NCBI GenBank assembly: GCA_019358985.1
Contig: JAHHIJ010000005.1
Coordinates: 1-64,000 of the forward strand
Reading direction: 5' to 3'
DNA length: 64,000 nucleotides
Origin: Tolypothrix brevis GSE-NOS-MK-07-07A
GTDB lineage: Bacteria; Cyanobacteriota; Cyanobacteriia; Cyanobacteriales; Nostocaceae
This document shows positions 55,286 through 64,000 of the stretch, piece by piece. Both the position numbers and the translations under genes were made by a program. Position 1 is the first letter of the stretch; each line of letters starts with the position of its first letter. Below the pieces are notes generated by a model. It was not told the origin of the DNA, did not search any database, and saw nothing but the letters and a program-made list of their open reading frames with translations.

Positions 55286-56476
55286 TTATTTGTGAATTGA
55301 CTTTTGCTCAAGGATAGATTGATAGACAGTGCTTAAGTTCTGAGCAATCGCACTCCAAGAGTATCGGCTATTCACCAGACGTTGACCATTTTCACCTAAC
55401 TGTTGCCTAAGGAGTGGAGATTTGAGTAATTGAGCGATCGCATTTGCCAGGGTATCCTCTTCTCCCTCTACAACTAGTCCGCCTTTCGCTTCGGCAATTT
55501 CTGGAGCTATTTGCACACCAGGACTGACAATTACTGGCAATCCCACTGCCATAGCTTCTGCTACTGCAATGCCAAAGTTTTCTGAAAACGATGGTAAAAC
55601 AAAGATATCAGACCCTTGGAGGAGCAATTGTTTATCCTCACCTGTGACGAAACCGGCAAATGAAGTTTGAGAAGTTAAACCGCAGTTTGCGATTAAATTT
55701 TTTAAATAATCAATATAGTCTGGCTCTCCTGCACCAGCTAAAATTAGATGGAAATTTTCATTTTGAGCAGCCAATTGCTTAAGCGATCGCACCAACAAAT
55801 CGGGACGCTTTTTGTAATGGAGACGAGAGAGAAACAGCACTACTGGTATCTCACTCTCGATTCCATAAACATAGTGCAGCTTCTGTTTAGCTTCTGGCAA
55901 ATAAATTGGCTGATTCACTCCTAAAGGTAAGGTAATCGTAGGAGTTTTAATGCCAAAATTACGCACATCTTCGGCTTCACTAGCTGATGTGCAATGTATA
56001 GCAGCAGCACAATTCAAATTATGTCGCTCAATCAAAAGTGTATATATTTGTTTTTTGAGACGACTTTGGGCTAAAGCCCAAGGCTCTAATTGTCCCATCG
56101 TTCGGACTGTGTAGGGAATAGCTTGCCATCTCGCAATTGTCGCGGCACAGCTAGAGCCATAGGAAAATAGATAGTGAATATCCAATAAGTCGTAATCTTT
56201 AATATGCTGCCAAAGCCAACGAGTCAGTGCTTCCGAGAAGATAAACTCCTTCATTCGATGAGAATACCGGGGCAAAAACCATACAGGAACTTGCTGATAT
56301 TCGACACGTTCATTGAGGGGTACATTTAACACTAATTCATCTGAACCATTATCATTTGTCGTGGCAATTTCAGTGTCAACACCACACTCACGCAAAGCTT
56401 TGACTAAATTCAAAACTACTTCGGTTGGTCCCCCTAAACTTGGACTCACCGAAGGAATAACATGTAAAATTTTCAC
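55286..56476 (-). CDS. Glycosyltransferase family 4
   Basis: A 396-residue GT4 enzyme with two Rossmann domains. N-terminal acceptor domain: ILHVIPSVSPSLGGPTEVVL. C-terminal donor domain: VVLFLSRLHYKKRPDLLV, HLILAGAGEPDYIDYL, and the EX7E motif in FVLPSFSENFGIAVAEAMAV. It adds a sugar in glycan synthesis; donor and acceptor cannot be read from sequence. The start is GTG at 56476, overlapping the stop of the upstream glycosyltransferase by 4 bp (GTGA), so translational coupling is likely. Confidence 0.93.
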   Translation of the reverse strand: MKILHVIPSVSPSLGGPTEVVLNLVKALRECGVDTEIATTNDNGSDELVLNVPLNERVEYQQVPVWFLPRYSHRMKEFIFSEALTRWLWQHIKDYDLLDIHYLFSYGSSCAATIARWQAIPYTVRTMGQLEPWALAQSRLKKQIYTLLIERHNLNCAAAIHCTSASEAEDVRNFGIKTPTITLPLGVNQPIYLPEAKQKLHYVYGIESEIPVVLFLSRLHYKKRPDLLVRSLKQLAAQNENFHLILAGAGEPDYIDYLKNLIANCGLTSQTSFAGFVTGEDKQLLLQGSDIFVLPSFSENFGIAVAEAMAVGLPVIVSPGVQIAPEIAEAKGGLVVEGEEDTLANAIAQLLKSPLLRQQLGENGQRLVNSRYSWSAIAQNLSTVYQSILEQKSIHK

Positions 56477-57678
56477 CTGGAATTCATTAAGCTAGCTAAG
56501 GTTTGTTTGAACTTTTCAAATCCAAAAGTATCTATTACTTTCCGCCGAAGAATTTCAGGCTGATACAAGATGGGATGGGGATAAGTGCCTTTTAAAATTT
56601 GGATCAAAGATTGAGCGATCGCTTCTACATCATCCGGGTTGACTAAAACACCTAATTCTCCCTCGCAAAGAGCATCAATTGCACCATCTTGGTTTCCTCC
56701 CAGCACGGGTTTGCCACAGGCTAATGCTTCTAAATATACAATTCCAAAGCCTTCGCCTTTACTGGGCATGGCAAAAACATTACAAAGATTGTAGTAGTCA
56801 CATAGCTCATTGTCAGGTATAAACCCTGCTAGGGTAACGCAATCTTGCAAACCCAGTTGAACGATTAGTTGCTCAATTCGGCGGCGATCGTCGCCTTTAC
56901 CAACTATTATATAATGGACATCTGGAAGCTCACGTCTAATTTCAGGTAAAGCTTGAATAATTTTGTCATAACCTTTGTAGCCATCAGCACTTGCTAATCG
57001 AGCCACGGTTAAAATAACTGGCTGTTCAGGTTTTAGTCCGTATCGGTCTAACAAATATTTCGGTTTATCTCTAATTTTGAAGCCACTGGCATCAAATGTA
57101 TTAGGTAAAATCGATATTTTATTAGGATCTAAGTTCTGTTCTTTTAGCAGGCGATCGCGTGTGTAATTACTCACTGCTAGAATGCGATCGGCATGAAATA
57201 AACCAGTTTTGAGGGTAGGGTTTGTGATATTCCAAGCATCTACACCGTGAGCAACAGTCCAGTAAGGTACACCAGTTAGACGTTTTAACAAATAGGCAAC
57301 AACCGTAAAATTCAAATGGGAAGAGATAATTAGATTAGGAGATTGCCAAAAACTAAATTGGAAAATTTGAATAGCAAAAGCAAGCGTCCTTAACTTTATA
57401 TGCCACTTACCGGCAAAGTGAAATCGGGTATTATTTATCACGGAAAATTTTGAGAAGCTGCGAGTATCGTGTTTGAGAAAAACATCATACTCAATATTAG
57501 GATATAAGCTTTGCATCGCTTCCAGTAAAAAAGCTGAATAGACCTGTACACCACCTTTAAATTCAAAAATATTAGGAAACCATATGTGTAAATGCTTATA
57601 TTTTTTATATTGGCGGTTATTTTTGATGTTTATATCCTGATTTAAAAAATAATCGGAGTCAACATTTATTTTCGTCAT
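56473..57678 (-). CDS. Glycosyltransferase family 4
   Basis: A 401-residue GT4 enzyme. N-terminal half: LHIWFPNIFEFKGGVQVYSA, PYWTVAHGVDAWNITNP. C-terminal half: VILTVARLASADGYKGYDKI, HYIIVGKGDDRRRIEQLI, and EX7E in FAMPSKGEGFGIVYLEALAC. Within the glycan cluster it is 14 bp downstream of the next glycosyltransferase and overlaps the following one by 4 bp, so all three belong to one transcript. The specific sugar is unknown. Confidence 0.93.
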   Translation of the reverse strand: MTKINVDSDYFLNQDINIKNNRQYKKYKHLHIWFPNIFEFKGGVQVYSAFLLEAMQSLYPNIEYDVFLKHDTRSFSKFSVINNTRFHFAGKWHIKLRTLAFAIQIFQFSFWQSPNLIISSHLNFTVVAYLLKRLTGVPYWTVAHGVDAWNITNPTLKTGLFHADRILAVSNYTRDRLLKEQNLDPNKISILPNTFDASGFKIRDKPKYLLDRYGLKPEQPVILTVARLASADGYKGYDKIIQALPEIRRELPDVHYIIVGKGDDRRRIEQLIVQLGLQDCVTLAGFIPDNELCDYYNLCNVFAMPSKGEGFGIVYLEALACGKPVLGGNQDGAIDALCEGELGVLVNPDDVEAIAQSLIQILKGTYPHPILYQPEILRRKVIDTFGFEKFKQTLASLMNSR

Positions 57679-57691
57679 ACGAGATATTTAT

Positions 57692-58837
57692 TCACATAAT
57701 TTTAGGTTTATTCAAAGATTTGTCGCCAATGACTTGCTGATAATTTTCAATATATTGATTAATCATGGTTTCAACTTGAAAATTTTGGCAATTAACAAAT
57801 CCTTTTGTTTTATATTCTTCTAATATAGTAAAATAGTCAATAATTTTTTGTGCGGCTTTTTCAGGTTTATCCGGTTCTATATATATAGCTGCTTCTCCTC
57901 CTACATCATTCATCGGAGGACGGTTTGATGTAAACACGGGACAACCACAAGCTTGAGCTTCTATAATGGGCCAGCCAAACCCTTCATAAAGGGAGGGAAA
58001 TAGTAAGGCAGTAGCAGAAGAATATAGCGATCGTAAATTTTCATTATCAATATTCAATAACTCTATAACTTTTTTAGTAATATTATGCGTATTGATAAAC
58101 TGATGCATTTCCGCTGTCATCGGTTTACCAGCCATAACTAAATAAAAATCTGGTTCTTTGAGTTTTAGCATTAACTGATAAAAAATTTCTAAAACTCCCA
58201 AACGATTTTTGTACCAAAAATTTCCCCCAACATGAAGAATAAATTGGCAATTTTCAGGAATTCCTAAAACTTCTAAACGTTCCTTAGCCTCTATAGTTGT
58301 CATTGGGGTATAGGGATAGTTTAACCCCATATAAATACAACATACAGCACTTTCAGAAAGAGAACTCAGCCTTAACACATCGCTTCTAGTTTGTTCAGAA
58401 ACACACACAATTTTTTGAGCTTGATTCAGTCCCTTCATCATCATTTGCTGCAATTGTTTGCCAGTCCATGCAGTTTTATATTCCGGAAATTCACCCAAAC
58501 CAGAACGAACGGCTAATAAATCATGACAAGTTACAACATGAGGTATATTTCCTAGATATTTTGTGTAAACGGCATTACCGTGATCGCATATATGAACTAC
58601 GTCTGCCCAAGATAATGCTTGACTCAATTGTGATGGAAAGAGAATTAATTTATCAATATAGCCTAACCATTTTTTTAATAACTGCGAAGATAAACCAAGG
58701 CTCCCAAAATACGGTATTGGACGAATGACACGCACTTGATGACCAAATTTAGTTAAATAGATTTCCAGTATAGAAGCAAACCTATCCATGCTTTGTATGG
58801 CATCTGGCTGGTAATTACCTATCAATAAAATGTTCAT
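57692..58837 (-). CDS. Glycosyltransferase family 4
   Basis: A 381-residue GT4 enzyme. Acceptor side: MNILLIGNYQPDAIQSMDRF, DVVHICDHGNAVYTKYLG, HVVTCHDLLAVRSGLGEFP. Donor side: FILHVGGNFWYKNRLGVLEI, YLVMAGKPMTAEMHQFI, and the EX7E motif in LLFPSLYEGFGWPIIEAQAC. It is part of the minus-strand glycan operon, 29 bp downstream of the PhyH oxygenase gene. Low GC compared with the isi and pst regions, in line with a transferred glycan locus. Confidence 0.93.
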   Translation of the reverse strand: MNILLIGNYQPDAIQSMDRFASILEIYLTKFGHQVRVIRPIPYFGSLGLSSQLLKKWLGYIDKLILFPSQLSQALSWADVVHICDHGNAVYTKYLGNIPHVVTCHDLLAVRSGLGEFPEYKTAWTGKQLQQMMMKGLNQAQKIVCVSEQTRSDVLRLSSLSESAVCCIYMGLNYPYTPMTTIEAKERLEVLGIPENCQFILHVGGNFWYKNRLGVLEIFYQLMLKLKEPDFYLVMAGKPMTAEMHQFINTHNITKKVIELLNIDNENLRSLYSSATALLFPSLYEGFGWPIIEAQACGCPVFTSNRPPMNDVGGEAAIYIEPDKPEKAAQKIIDYFTILEEYKTKGFVNCQNFQVETMINQYIENYQQVIGDKSLNKPKIM

Positions 58838-58866
58838 TTATTGCTCTTAATCTGGCTTCTTTATGA

Positions 58867-59820
58867 TTATTTTGATTTGAGATACCATAGCATTCGCTTT
58901 GCATTAATAATTACGTGAGCAGGCAATAAAGAATTTACTATATATTTGAAAAAAGCTTCTATCGTTTGAGGTAATAATCTCTTTTGTAGTGCGAAGATAT
59001 CTTGAGGTTTCAAAGTAGCAGCTGAAGAGTTAGGGAAAGCCGGATAAGTTCTTGGAAAACCGAATCCAAGATAATCCATTACCTCTGGAGTTAAATTATC
59101 AAGATATTCAGTATTAACTAGATTTTTTTCACCATGTCCTACATATTCACTACCAACTTGATCTACTTGAAAAAGTAAAGTAGTTCTGTTGTAATTCTCA
59201 TTCTGAAAAGGTTCAGCCCGATGAATACCGTGGATATCACAAATTATCAAGCTTCCCTTTTTCATGGGAAATGAAAGTATATCTTTTTTATAATTTCTTT
59301 CGATAAAATCATCACTTAAGTAAATTTCATGGTCATATTTACTAGACCACTTATGAGAATCTTTCAGATATTGAAATGCATTTGTTGTCACATCGGAGAG
59401 ATAAATTAAAAATAATAGACCAGGCATATTATGCTTGGCAACTAATTCCTTACCACTCTGCAAGTTATTGTCTGTATGCCAAGGCATGTGGGCTTTTTGA
59501 TTAACTTGATAAACTCGATGATTTGTTAATTTATAATTATCATCAAAATATTCCTTGCAAATATCTAAAATTTTTCTATATGTAATGATGTCATATGTTT
59601 TTTTAGAGCTAGCTAAACAGTGAGTTAAAAATTTGATATTTTGGGAAATAACTACACCAACATCATTATCGTTGACTAAAATATGATTAAAATCTACTTC
59701 TTGAAGCAGTTCATCAATATATTGTTCTTCCAATACTTCTTCAGCGGCAAAATATCCCTTATTTTTTAGGTCATTAACTATTCGATTAGTACTGGCGTTT
59801 GTAAAATTTAAATGAAACAC
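58867..59820 (-). CDS. PhyH-like Fe(II)/2-oxoglutarate oxygenase
   Basis: A 317-residue protein of the phytanoyl-CoA dioxygenase group. The first iron ligands are in MPWHTDNNLQSGKE (HxD), the distal histidine in CDIHGIHRAEPF, and the 2-oxoglutarate arginine in YNRTTLLFQVDQVG. The start is a GTG at 59820. It sits inside a row of glycosyltransferase genes, so it may hydroxylate a sugar, lipid or side group of the glycan; that is inference. It is only distantly similar to the other PhyH protein in the window (42910-43800). Low GC. Confidence 0.8.
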   Translation of the reverse strand: MFHLNFTNASTNRIVNDLKNKGYFAAEEVLEEQYIDELLQEVDFNHILVNDNDVGVVISQNIKFLTHCLASSKKTYDIITYRKILDICKEYFDDNYKLTNHRVYQVNQKAHMPWHTDNNLQSGKELVAKHNMPGLLFLIYLSDVTTNAFQYLKDSHKWSSKYDHEIYLSDDFIERNYKKDILSFPMKKGSLIICDIHGIHRAEPFQNENYNRTTLLFQVDQVGSEYVGHGEKNLVNTEYLDNLTPEVMDYLGFGFPRTYPAFPNSSAATLKPQDIFALQKRLLPQTIEAFFKYIVNSLLPAHVIINAKRMLWYLKSK

Positions 59821-59917
59821 AATTTATTTTTCCTTATTTATTTTTTACAAGCAAATAACATCATATAATTCACGTTAAACAGACTTTGTAGCAAAAATGT
59901 GGAACAGTTTGTGCTGC

Positions 59918-61282
59918 TTATTTTCGTTGCATTAGATTGGGCAGGTAAACTTTGTTAATGAAATAAACCAAAACGATAGCAGCTGCAATATTTTGTCCAC
60001 TTTCTACTAGGGAATTCCCAGGATTAATCAATGCAACTCCAGGCAAAAAATAATTACCAAAACCCACCCAATCATTAGAAAATAGTTTTTGTCCAGCTAT
60101 AATATCAATAATTCTGAGGACAGTACCAAAAGCAAATAATCCGAAAAATACTCCTAAAGTACCAAAATTGAAATAAAATTCAGCAATATTTCCTATGCCT
60201 AGACTGGTTGTACCTTCTATCTTCAAACCAGCAAATCGGGTTACGAGATCTCCACTACCTGCAGATACTGGCTTATCTGGCCAAAGAATACGAGGGACTG
60301 TAGCTAATGCTGCCTGTTCTAATGTTTCGCCATAAACAAAATCAGCCATACCATAGGATATGCGATTGACACCCAGCCCTACTGTGGTATTAAAATTCAA
60401 GCGACCTTCAATAATTTCTAAATGTTTTTGCTCCCAAGGATTAAAAAACTCAAATGTAGTCACCATTTTCCATACTTGCTCAATCCGGGACTCTATGCCA
60501 GCTCCAGACCCAATTTTTGCACGAAGTAGGTCGCGATCGCGAAAGTACGTAACAAAAACAGATAAACCCAAAACTATAGTCAATAATCCTATAACCATGA
60601 GTTTCCATCGAGGGCGGTAAAAACTTAACACAAACATCAGTACAATTGAAAATCCAGCAATACCAAAACTTAGAAAACCCCCATTTAGCAAAGAGAATAC
60701 GGGCATACAGCAGGCTGTCAGCAAGCAAAGTGAAAAACTTTTCTTGTCGTTCATACACCAAGCTTTCCAGCAAGCTAAACATAAACCCACAGAAAAGACT
60801 GTTAAACCAAAGCTTGTAACTGCAGCCAAGCTAGGAATTCGATTTATTGGTGATAATACGAAATAAAACGATAGACCTAATATAATGTATGCCTTATGTA
60901 AATTTAATTGAGATAAATTTGGCACTTTTCTGCGCCAATGGGTTTTGAAAAATTTTAGCACCCAACTAGCGAAGACAATGCTGCCTAAACCGAATCCGAT
61001 AATCCCATAAACACTTTCCTGAAAACCTACGCTAGTGTTGGTTAAAGAAGCACCTTGGCTAAGATTGTAGGCAGACTTGGGTGCATACCAGGGAAAAGCA
61101 TATATTAAGCCTCCCAAGAAGTGGTTCATTGATAAATTAAATAAATAAATCAATGGTAAACCCACACCAGGCAATTTCTTATTCCATTGATTGCAAGTGA
61201 CCGAACTCACAACCAAAACCCAAATGAATAACCCAATAATTATCGATTGCCTCTGCTGTTCTTCCGTAAGCTCCGCAAGCAT
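59918..61282 (-). CDS. O-antigen-polymerase-like membrane protein
   Basis: A 454-residue protein with about ten to twelve hydrophobic helices (IIIGLFIWVLVVSSVTC, GIIGFGLGSIVFASWVL, FSIVLMFVLSFY, VIGLLTIVLGLSVFVTYF, FGLFAFGTVLRIIDIIA) and a large soluble loop in the second half with RIEQVWKMVTTFEFFNPWEQ. This is the layout of Wzy-type polymerases. Such proteins link repeat units of surface polysaccharides in the periplasm; family sequences are too divergent for more. It is flanked by glycan genes on the same strand. ATG at 61282. Confidence 0.8.
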   Translation of the reverse strand: MLAELTEEQQRQSIIIGLFIWVLVVSSVTCNQWNKKLPGVGLPLIYLFNLSMNHFLGGLIYAFPWYAPKSAYNLSQGASLTNTSVGFQESVYGIIGFGLGSIVFASWVLKFFKTHWRRKVPNLSQLNLHKAYIILGLSFYFVLSPINRIPSLAAVTSFGLTVFSVGLCLACWKAWCMNDKKSFSLCLLTACCMPVFSLLNGGFLSFGIAGFSIVLMFVLSFYRPRWKLMVIGLLTIVLGLSVFVTYFRDRDLLRAKIGSGAGIESRIEQVWKMVTTFEFFNPWEQKHLEIIEGRLNFNTTVGLGVNRISYGMADFVYGETLEQAALATVPRILWPDKPVSAGSGDLVTRFAGLKIEGTTSLGIGNIAEFYFNFGTLGVFFGLFAFGTVLRIIDIIAGQKLFSNDWVGFGNYFLPGVALINPGNSLVESGQNIAAAIVLVYFINKVYLPNLMQRK

Positions 61283-61531
61283 ATTGCTCGACCCTTTCGC
61301 TTCAGTAAACTTGTATTAATGATAACAAAATTAGTTACTATTTACCCAAAGTTTCCTTGAAATCTTTTCAGCAGATCATACTGGACGGTAAATATCGGTT
61401 GCTTATCTTAGGGGTTGAACTTTATTAAGTATTAATTTTAAAATTTGAGGTTGATGAGAAGATGGCCGATGGCTTAAAGTTTCGCTTTAAGGCAGATAAA
61501 TATATAGAAAATCCTTTTTTTTTGAAAATAT

Positions 61532-62473
61532 CTATTGCACAGGCAAGGACCGCTGCCGATCCAATTTTGATTGTTTATGACATTCTTTTAAGCTAACCAA
61601 TAACATAAACAAAACATGGAAAGATTGCAAAAATCTTTCCATGTTTAGCGTAATTAAAGATTTTACCGTGCGCCTGACAATAAATTGACTTCTCTGGATA
61701 TGGATATGAACTATATCGCTAGATTCGAGAAAATTAATGTAATTAGGGATGATTTTTAGAAATTCTCTAATATCTTGGTGGGTTTGAAAAGCTTTAGAAG
61801 AAACACTACCTGGATTTCGCCTGTACAAAATTAATGTTCTAGGAATGTACTCAACAGCCCATCCACTCTTAAGGGAACGCAGCAACCACTCCCAATCAGC
61901 TTGGTATGGAAATTTTTGATTAAAATATCCACAATCTTCAAAAATTTTAAGCCTAATGGCACAGCCTGATATGTGCCACCAACAACCTGTCAGCAAAGTT
62001 CCTTTAATAGAGTTATCATTAGCTTCTATTACTTCAATTTGTTTACTAGGGTTATCTTCTCCGGGTTCTACAGAACCATCAGGCATTAAATCATCCCAAC
62101 TTGAGCAAATACTCCCAACATTTTCTGAACAACTTTCTATTCTTGACAGTATCATTTCAAGCCAATTTGATTTAGCTATATCATCAGAATGTAAAATTAG
62201 AATCCAATCCACAGTTTCTTTAATAAAATTAATTGCACGATTCACATTATTCCACTGACCAACATTTTGCTCTCCTTGGTAGACATGTAATGGAATCTCA
62301 CTTTTCCACGATATTTTTGCTAAAGCTATTGTGCGATCGCTTGAACAATCATCAGCAAGGTAAACAGTAGAAATTTTTGTTATCCATTCATTTTGAGATT
62401 GGATAGATTCGAGGGTATCGCCAATAGTATCTTCATTATTAAAACTAGGAATTAAGATGGCTATATTTTTCAT
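61532..62473 (-). CDS. Glycosyltransferase family 2
   Basis: A 313-residue GT-A fold enzyme. Nucleotide-binding start MKNIAILIPSFNNEDTIGDT, then YLADDCSSDRTIAL, the DxD-like metal site in ILHSDDIAKSNWLE and QADWEWLLRSLKSGWAVEYI. The start is set at the ATG at 62473, since the family begins MKNIAILIPSFN; the longer frame up to 62629 consists of intergenic repeat text. C-terminal residues are hydrophobic (FHVLFMLLVSL), perhaps membrane-associated. Second glycan enzyme of the cluster after the methyltransferase. Confidence 0.9.
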   Translation of the reverse strand: MKNIAILIPSFNNEDTIGDTLESIQSQNEWITKISTVYLADDCSSDRTIALAKISWKSEIPLHVYQGEQNVGQWNNVNRAINFIKETVDWILILHSDDIAKSNWLEMILSRIESCSENVGSICSSWDDLMPDGSVEPGEDNPSKQIEVIEANDNSIKGTLLTGCWWHISGCAIRLKIFEDCGYFNQKFPYQADWEWLLRSLKSGWAVEYIPRTLILYRRNPGSVSSKAFQTHQDIREFLKIIPNYINFLESSDIVHIHIQRSQFIVRRTVKSLITLNMERFLQSFHVLFMLLVSLKECHKQSKLDRQRSLPVQ

Positions 62474-62672
62474 TGTTTTTCCAATAAATTGACTAAATAA
62501 GTATGAAGTATCAAGGATGTTCGCGTAGCGTCTCCCTTTGGGAGAAGGATAAAAAAGGAACTCGGTACATGCCTCGAAGAGAGGTGGGCGAAAAAAATCA
62601 AGCTGCGTTCTCGTTACTTCAAGCCCCATCCCTTTATGGGTGGGGTAATTTCATCCTTCATACTTTAGTTGA
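62474..62672. other. Spacer with repeat text and hairpin
   Basis: Contains GTTCGCGTAGCGTCTCCC-type dispersed text and a CCCCATCCC / GGGTGGGG hairpin at 62624-62645. It separates the GT2 gene from the methyltransferase gene and may end or weaken the upstream transcript. Confidence 0.6.
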
Positions 62673-63521
62673 CTAATACTTTGTAAGTATCAAACCAAAG
62701 GTTGAAAGATCGCGATAAAATACTACTCCGTCTTTATAATCACTATTCTGCCGCAGATAATTGACGATTTCTTGGGAGCATACAGGATAAACAGCATCAC
62801 AATCTGTTACAAATTCTGAAAACTGTAAACATCGTGGCTGAATGAATACAGGAAAAAAGAAAGAGCCACTTTGTAATTGTTTTCTACGCTTGGAACGCAT
62901 TCGGGGTAAGCGTACACGACTATCATAAAAAGTCATGAGCGTATCAAAGAGTTTACCTTGGGCTAATTTGTCTCTTCCATTCCCATAACTAAAACCAATT
63001 TTTTCAGAAGGCATAGCGTTAGAATCAAAATCTGGCGCTATAGTAATAAGAATTCCTCCTGGTTTTAGAACTCTCCATGCTTCATCTAAGAAAGTACTAG
63101 GAAAGACAAGATGTTCTATGACAAACATAGAAAGAACAACATCAAATGTACTTGATGAAAATGGTAGTTTCTCCGCTTGAGAGGCTATGAAATTAAAATC
63201 TTGTCGTCCCTCCCACATGTCACTGCTTAAATCAACGCCTGTGTAATTAATTTCTTGAACACGAGCATCGATCTCTTTGGCGGCACTACCATCTCCACAA
63301 CCAACTTCTAACAGAGAAGCCCCATCTGGTATTAGCTCGCACATAGCTAGTTGAGCATCGTGTCCTCCTTTCTGCCAATGCACATTCAAACCTTTGATCC
63401 AGTCACGATGGTAAGGTGATGTTAAGTAATAATTAGACATTCGCTGTTGCAAATGTATTAAAATATCTTTGTTGGCAGGTTCAATTGATGATAGATAGGG
63501 GCTACTGGGTGTGGGATTCAT
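62673..63521 (-). CDS. SAM-dependent methyltransferase (class I)
   Basis: A 282-residue Methyltransf_11-type enzyme. Motif I is LLEVGCGDGSAAKEIDARVQ, the second acidic strand is GVDLSSDMWEG, followed by AEKLPFSSSTFDVVLSMFVI and EAWRVLKPGGILITIAPDFD. It probably methylates a sugar or other group in the glycan pathway. It ends a possible unit with the partial glycosyltransferase upstream (9 bp apart). Confidence 0.9.
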   Translation of the reverse strand: MNPTPSSPYLSSIEPANKDILIHLQQRMSNYYLTSPYHRDWIKGLNVHWQKGGHDAQLAMCELIPDGASLLEVGCGDGSAAKEIDARVQEINYTGVDLSSDMWEGRQDFNFIASQAEKLPFSSSTFDVVLSMFVIEHLVFPSTFLDEAWRVLKPGGILITIAPDFDSNAMPSEKIGFSYGNGRDKLAQGKLFDTLMTFYDSRVRLPRMRSKRRKQLQSGSFFFPVFIQPRCLQFSEFVTDCDAVYPVCSQEIVNYLRQNSDYKDGVVFYRDLSTFGLILTKY

Positions 63522-63530
63522 AAGTACCTT

Positions 63531-64000
63531 CTATATTTTTGATTCACTAAAATTTACTAAATCTTTGATTTTCCAGAGCAAATGAGAAAAAGCAGATTCG
63601 TAATTATACTTTTCTTCAAAAGCTCGTCGAGCTGCTAAACACATAGCTTGATATTCCCCAAAGTCACTCAGGATATCCTGAACAGCAGAGGCAATAGATT
63701 TAGGGTTGTCAGGATCGGCAAAACGAACCCAAATCTCGCTACTAAGATGTTCTCTATAGTTTGGCTGGTCGCTGACAATCACAGGTAAGCCACAGGCAGC
63801 ATACTCATAGATTTTATTTGATGCTGTTGCCATTGTTTGATGATTTATATCTATTTTTTTATATAAACACACACCTATAGTAGCGAGCCAAGTATGTTGA
63901 GTCAGTTCATTGTAGGGCACTGGCATAAAATACTTAACACGTTCAGATACTACATTGCAGTTTGCCAAATCTTGCATTAAATGTTTGTCTTTTTCCTGAA
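63531..64000 (-). CDS. Glycosyltransferase, C-terminal part (5' end outside window)
   Basis: The frame is open from the right edge through to the stop at 63531 (at least 155 codons). It contains the donor domain of a GT4-type enzyme: KYFMPVPYNELTQHTWLATI, NKIYEYAACGLPVIVSDQPN (EX7E-like acidic region) and a helical C-terminus. The internal ATG at 63977 is not taken as the start because the frame continues upstream. It ends 9 bp before the methyltransferase start. Confidence 0.85.
   Translation of the reverse strand, partial: QEKDKHLMQDLANCNVVSERVKYFMPVPYNELTQHTWLATIGVCLYKKIDINHQTMATASNKIYEYAACGLPVIVSDQPNYREHLSSEIWVRFADPDNPKSIASAVQDILSDFGEYQAMCLAARRAFEEKYNYESAFSHLLWKIKDLVNFSESKI

Noticed and set aside
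62474-62629. N-terminal extension of the GT2 gene
   Set aside because: The extra 52 codons read through intergenic repeat text and the family start MKNIAILIPSFN lies at 62473.

Overview
The window comes from a filamentous cyanobacterium, most likely of the heterocyst-forming (Nostocales) type. The evidence is the very frequent HIP1 octamer GCGATCGC, an iron-stress antenna operon (IsiA, a CP43'-PsaL fusion, flavodoxin), the chlorophyll cyclase AcsF, a Nif11-family peptide, a UbiD decarboxylase of the plastoquinone route, and many short palindromic repeats and MITE-like elements in the intergenic space. The species cannot be named from the sequence alone. No rRNA, tRNA or CRISPR array was seen.

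Layout. Positions 1-11 kb hold mostly single genes: a partial small protein, an HtrA/Deg protease, a NYN-domain protein, a zinc-ribbon protein, an SH3 protein, an ArsR regulator, AcsF, a DUF4058 protein and UbiD. A decayed two-component gene lies at 3.4-3.6 kb. Positions 11-16.6 kb are an iron-limitation block: a lone ExbB-like proton channel facing an isiA / CP43'-PsaL / flavodoxin / alpha-beta hydrolase operon.

Positions 16.8-32.5 kb are a phosphorus-acquisition island. A broken phytase-like RTX gene is divergent from pstS-pstC-pstA-pstB, with a good Pho box upstream of pstS. Next come the first 44 codons of a lost PhoA-type phosphatase, a secreted glycerophosphodiesterase built into a split phytase-like domain, and an 1860-residue secreted protein that strings together an endonuclease/exonuclease/phosphatase domain, a phytase-like esterase domain, a beta-propeller phytase, a PhoD phosphatase and an RTX tail. 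All three RTX genes share one C-terminal tail, and two loose copies of that tail lie at 36.8-37.1 kb. Together these genes could strip phosphate from nucleic acids, phytate, glycerophosphodiesters and phosphomonoesters outside the cell and import it through Pst.

Positions 32.5-37.2 kb are a genomic scrapyard: tandem MITEs, an antitoxin with a clipped toxin, a truncated Rpn-type protein, a truncated P-loop ATPase, a TPR protein with nearly identical repeats, a nested MITE, and a 21-bp tandem repeat that is open in reading frames on both strands. ClpB follows at 37.4 kb. Positions 40-48.3 kb hold accessory genes: Nif11, DUF924, SRPBCC, a fragment of a defence-type gene, a PhyH oxygenase, a quinone-oxidoreductase-like enzyme, the arsenosugar pair arsM-arsS, and a compact papain-fold toxin with its likely immunity protein. 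Phosphoketolase follows at 48.7 kb.

Positions 51.2-64 kb, all on the minus strand, form a surface-glycan cluster: a partial glycosyltransferase, a methyltransferase, a GT2 enzyme, an O-antigen-polymerase-like membrane protein, a PhyH oxygenase and three GT4 enzymes. A Uma2 protein, a YdcF-like membrane protein and a NodU-type carbamoyltransferase lie downstream. A likely TnpB-less IS605-type remnant sits at 53.8-54.4 kb. Several starts were moved to an internal ATG or GTG because of ribosome-binding sites or family N-termini; each case is explained in its entry.
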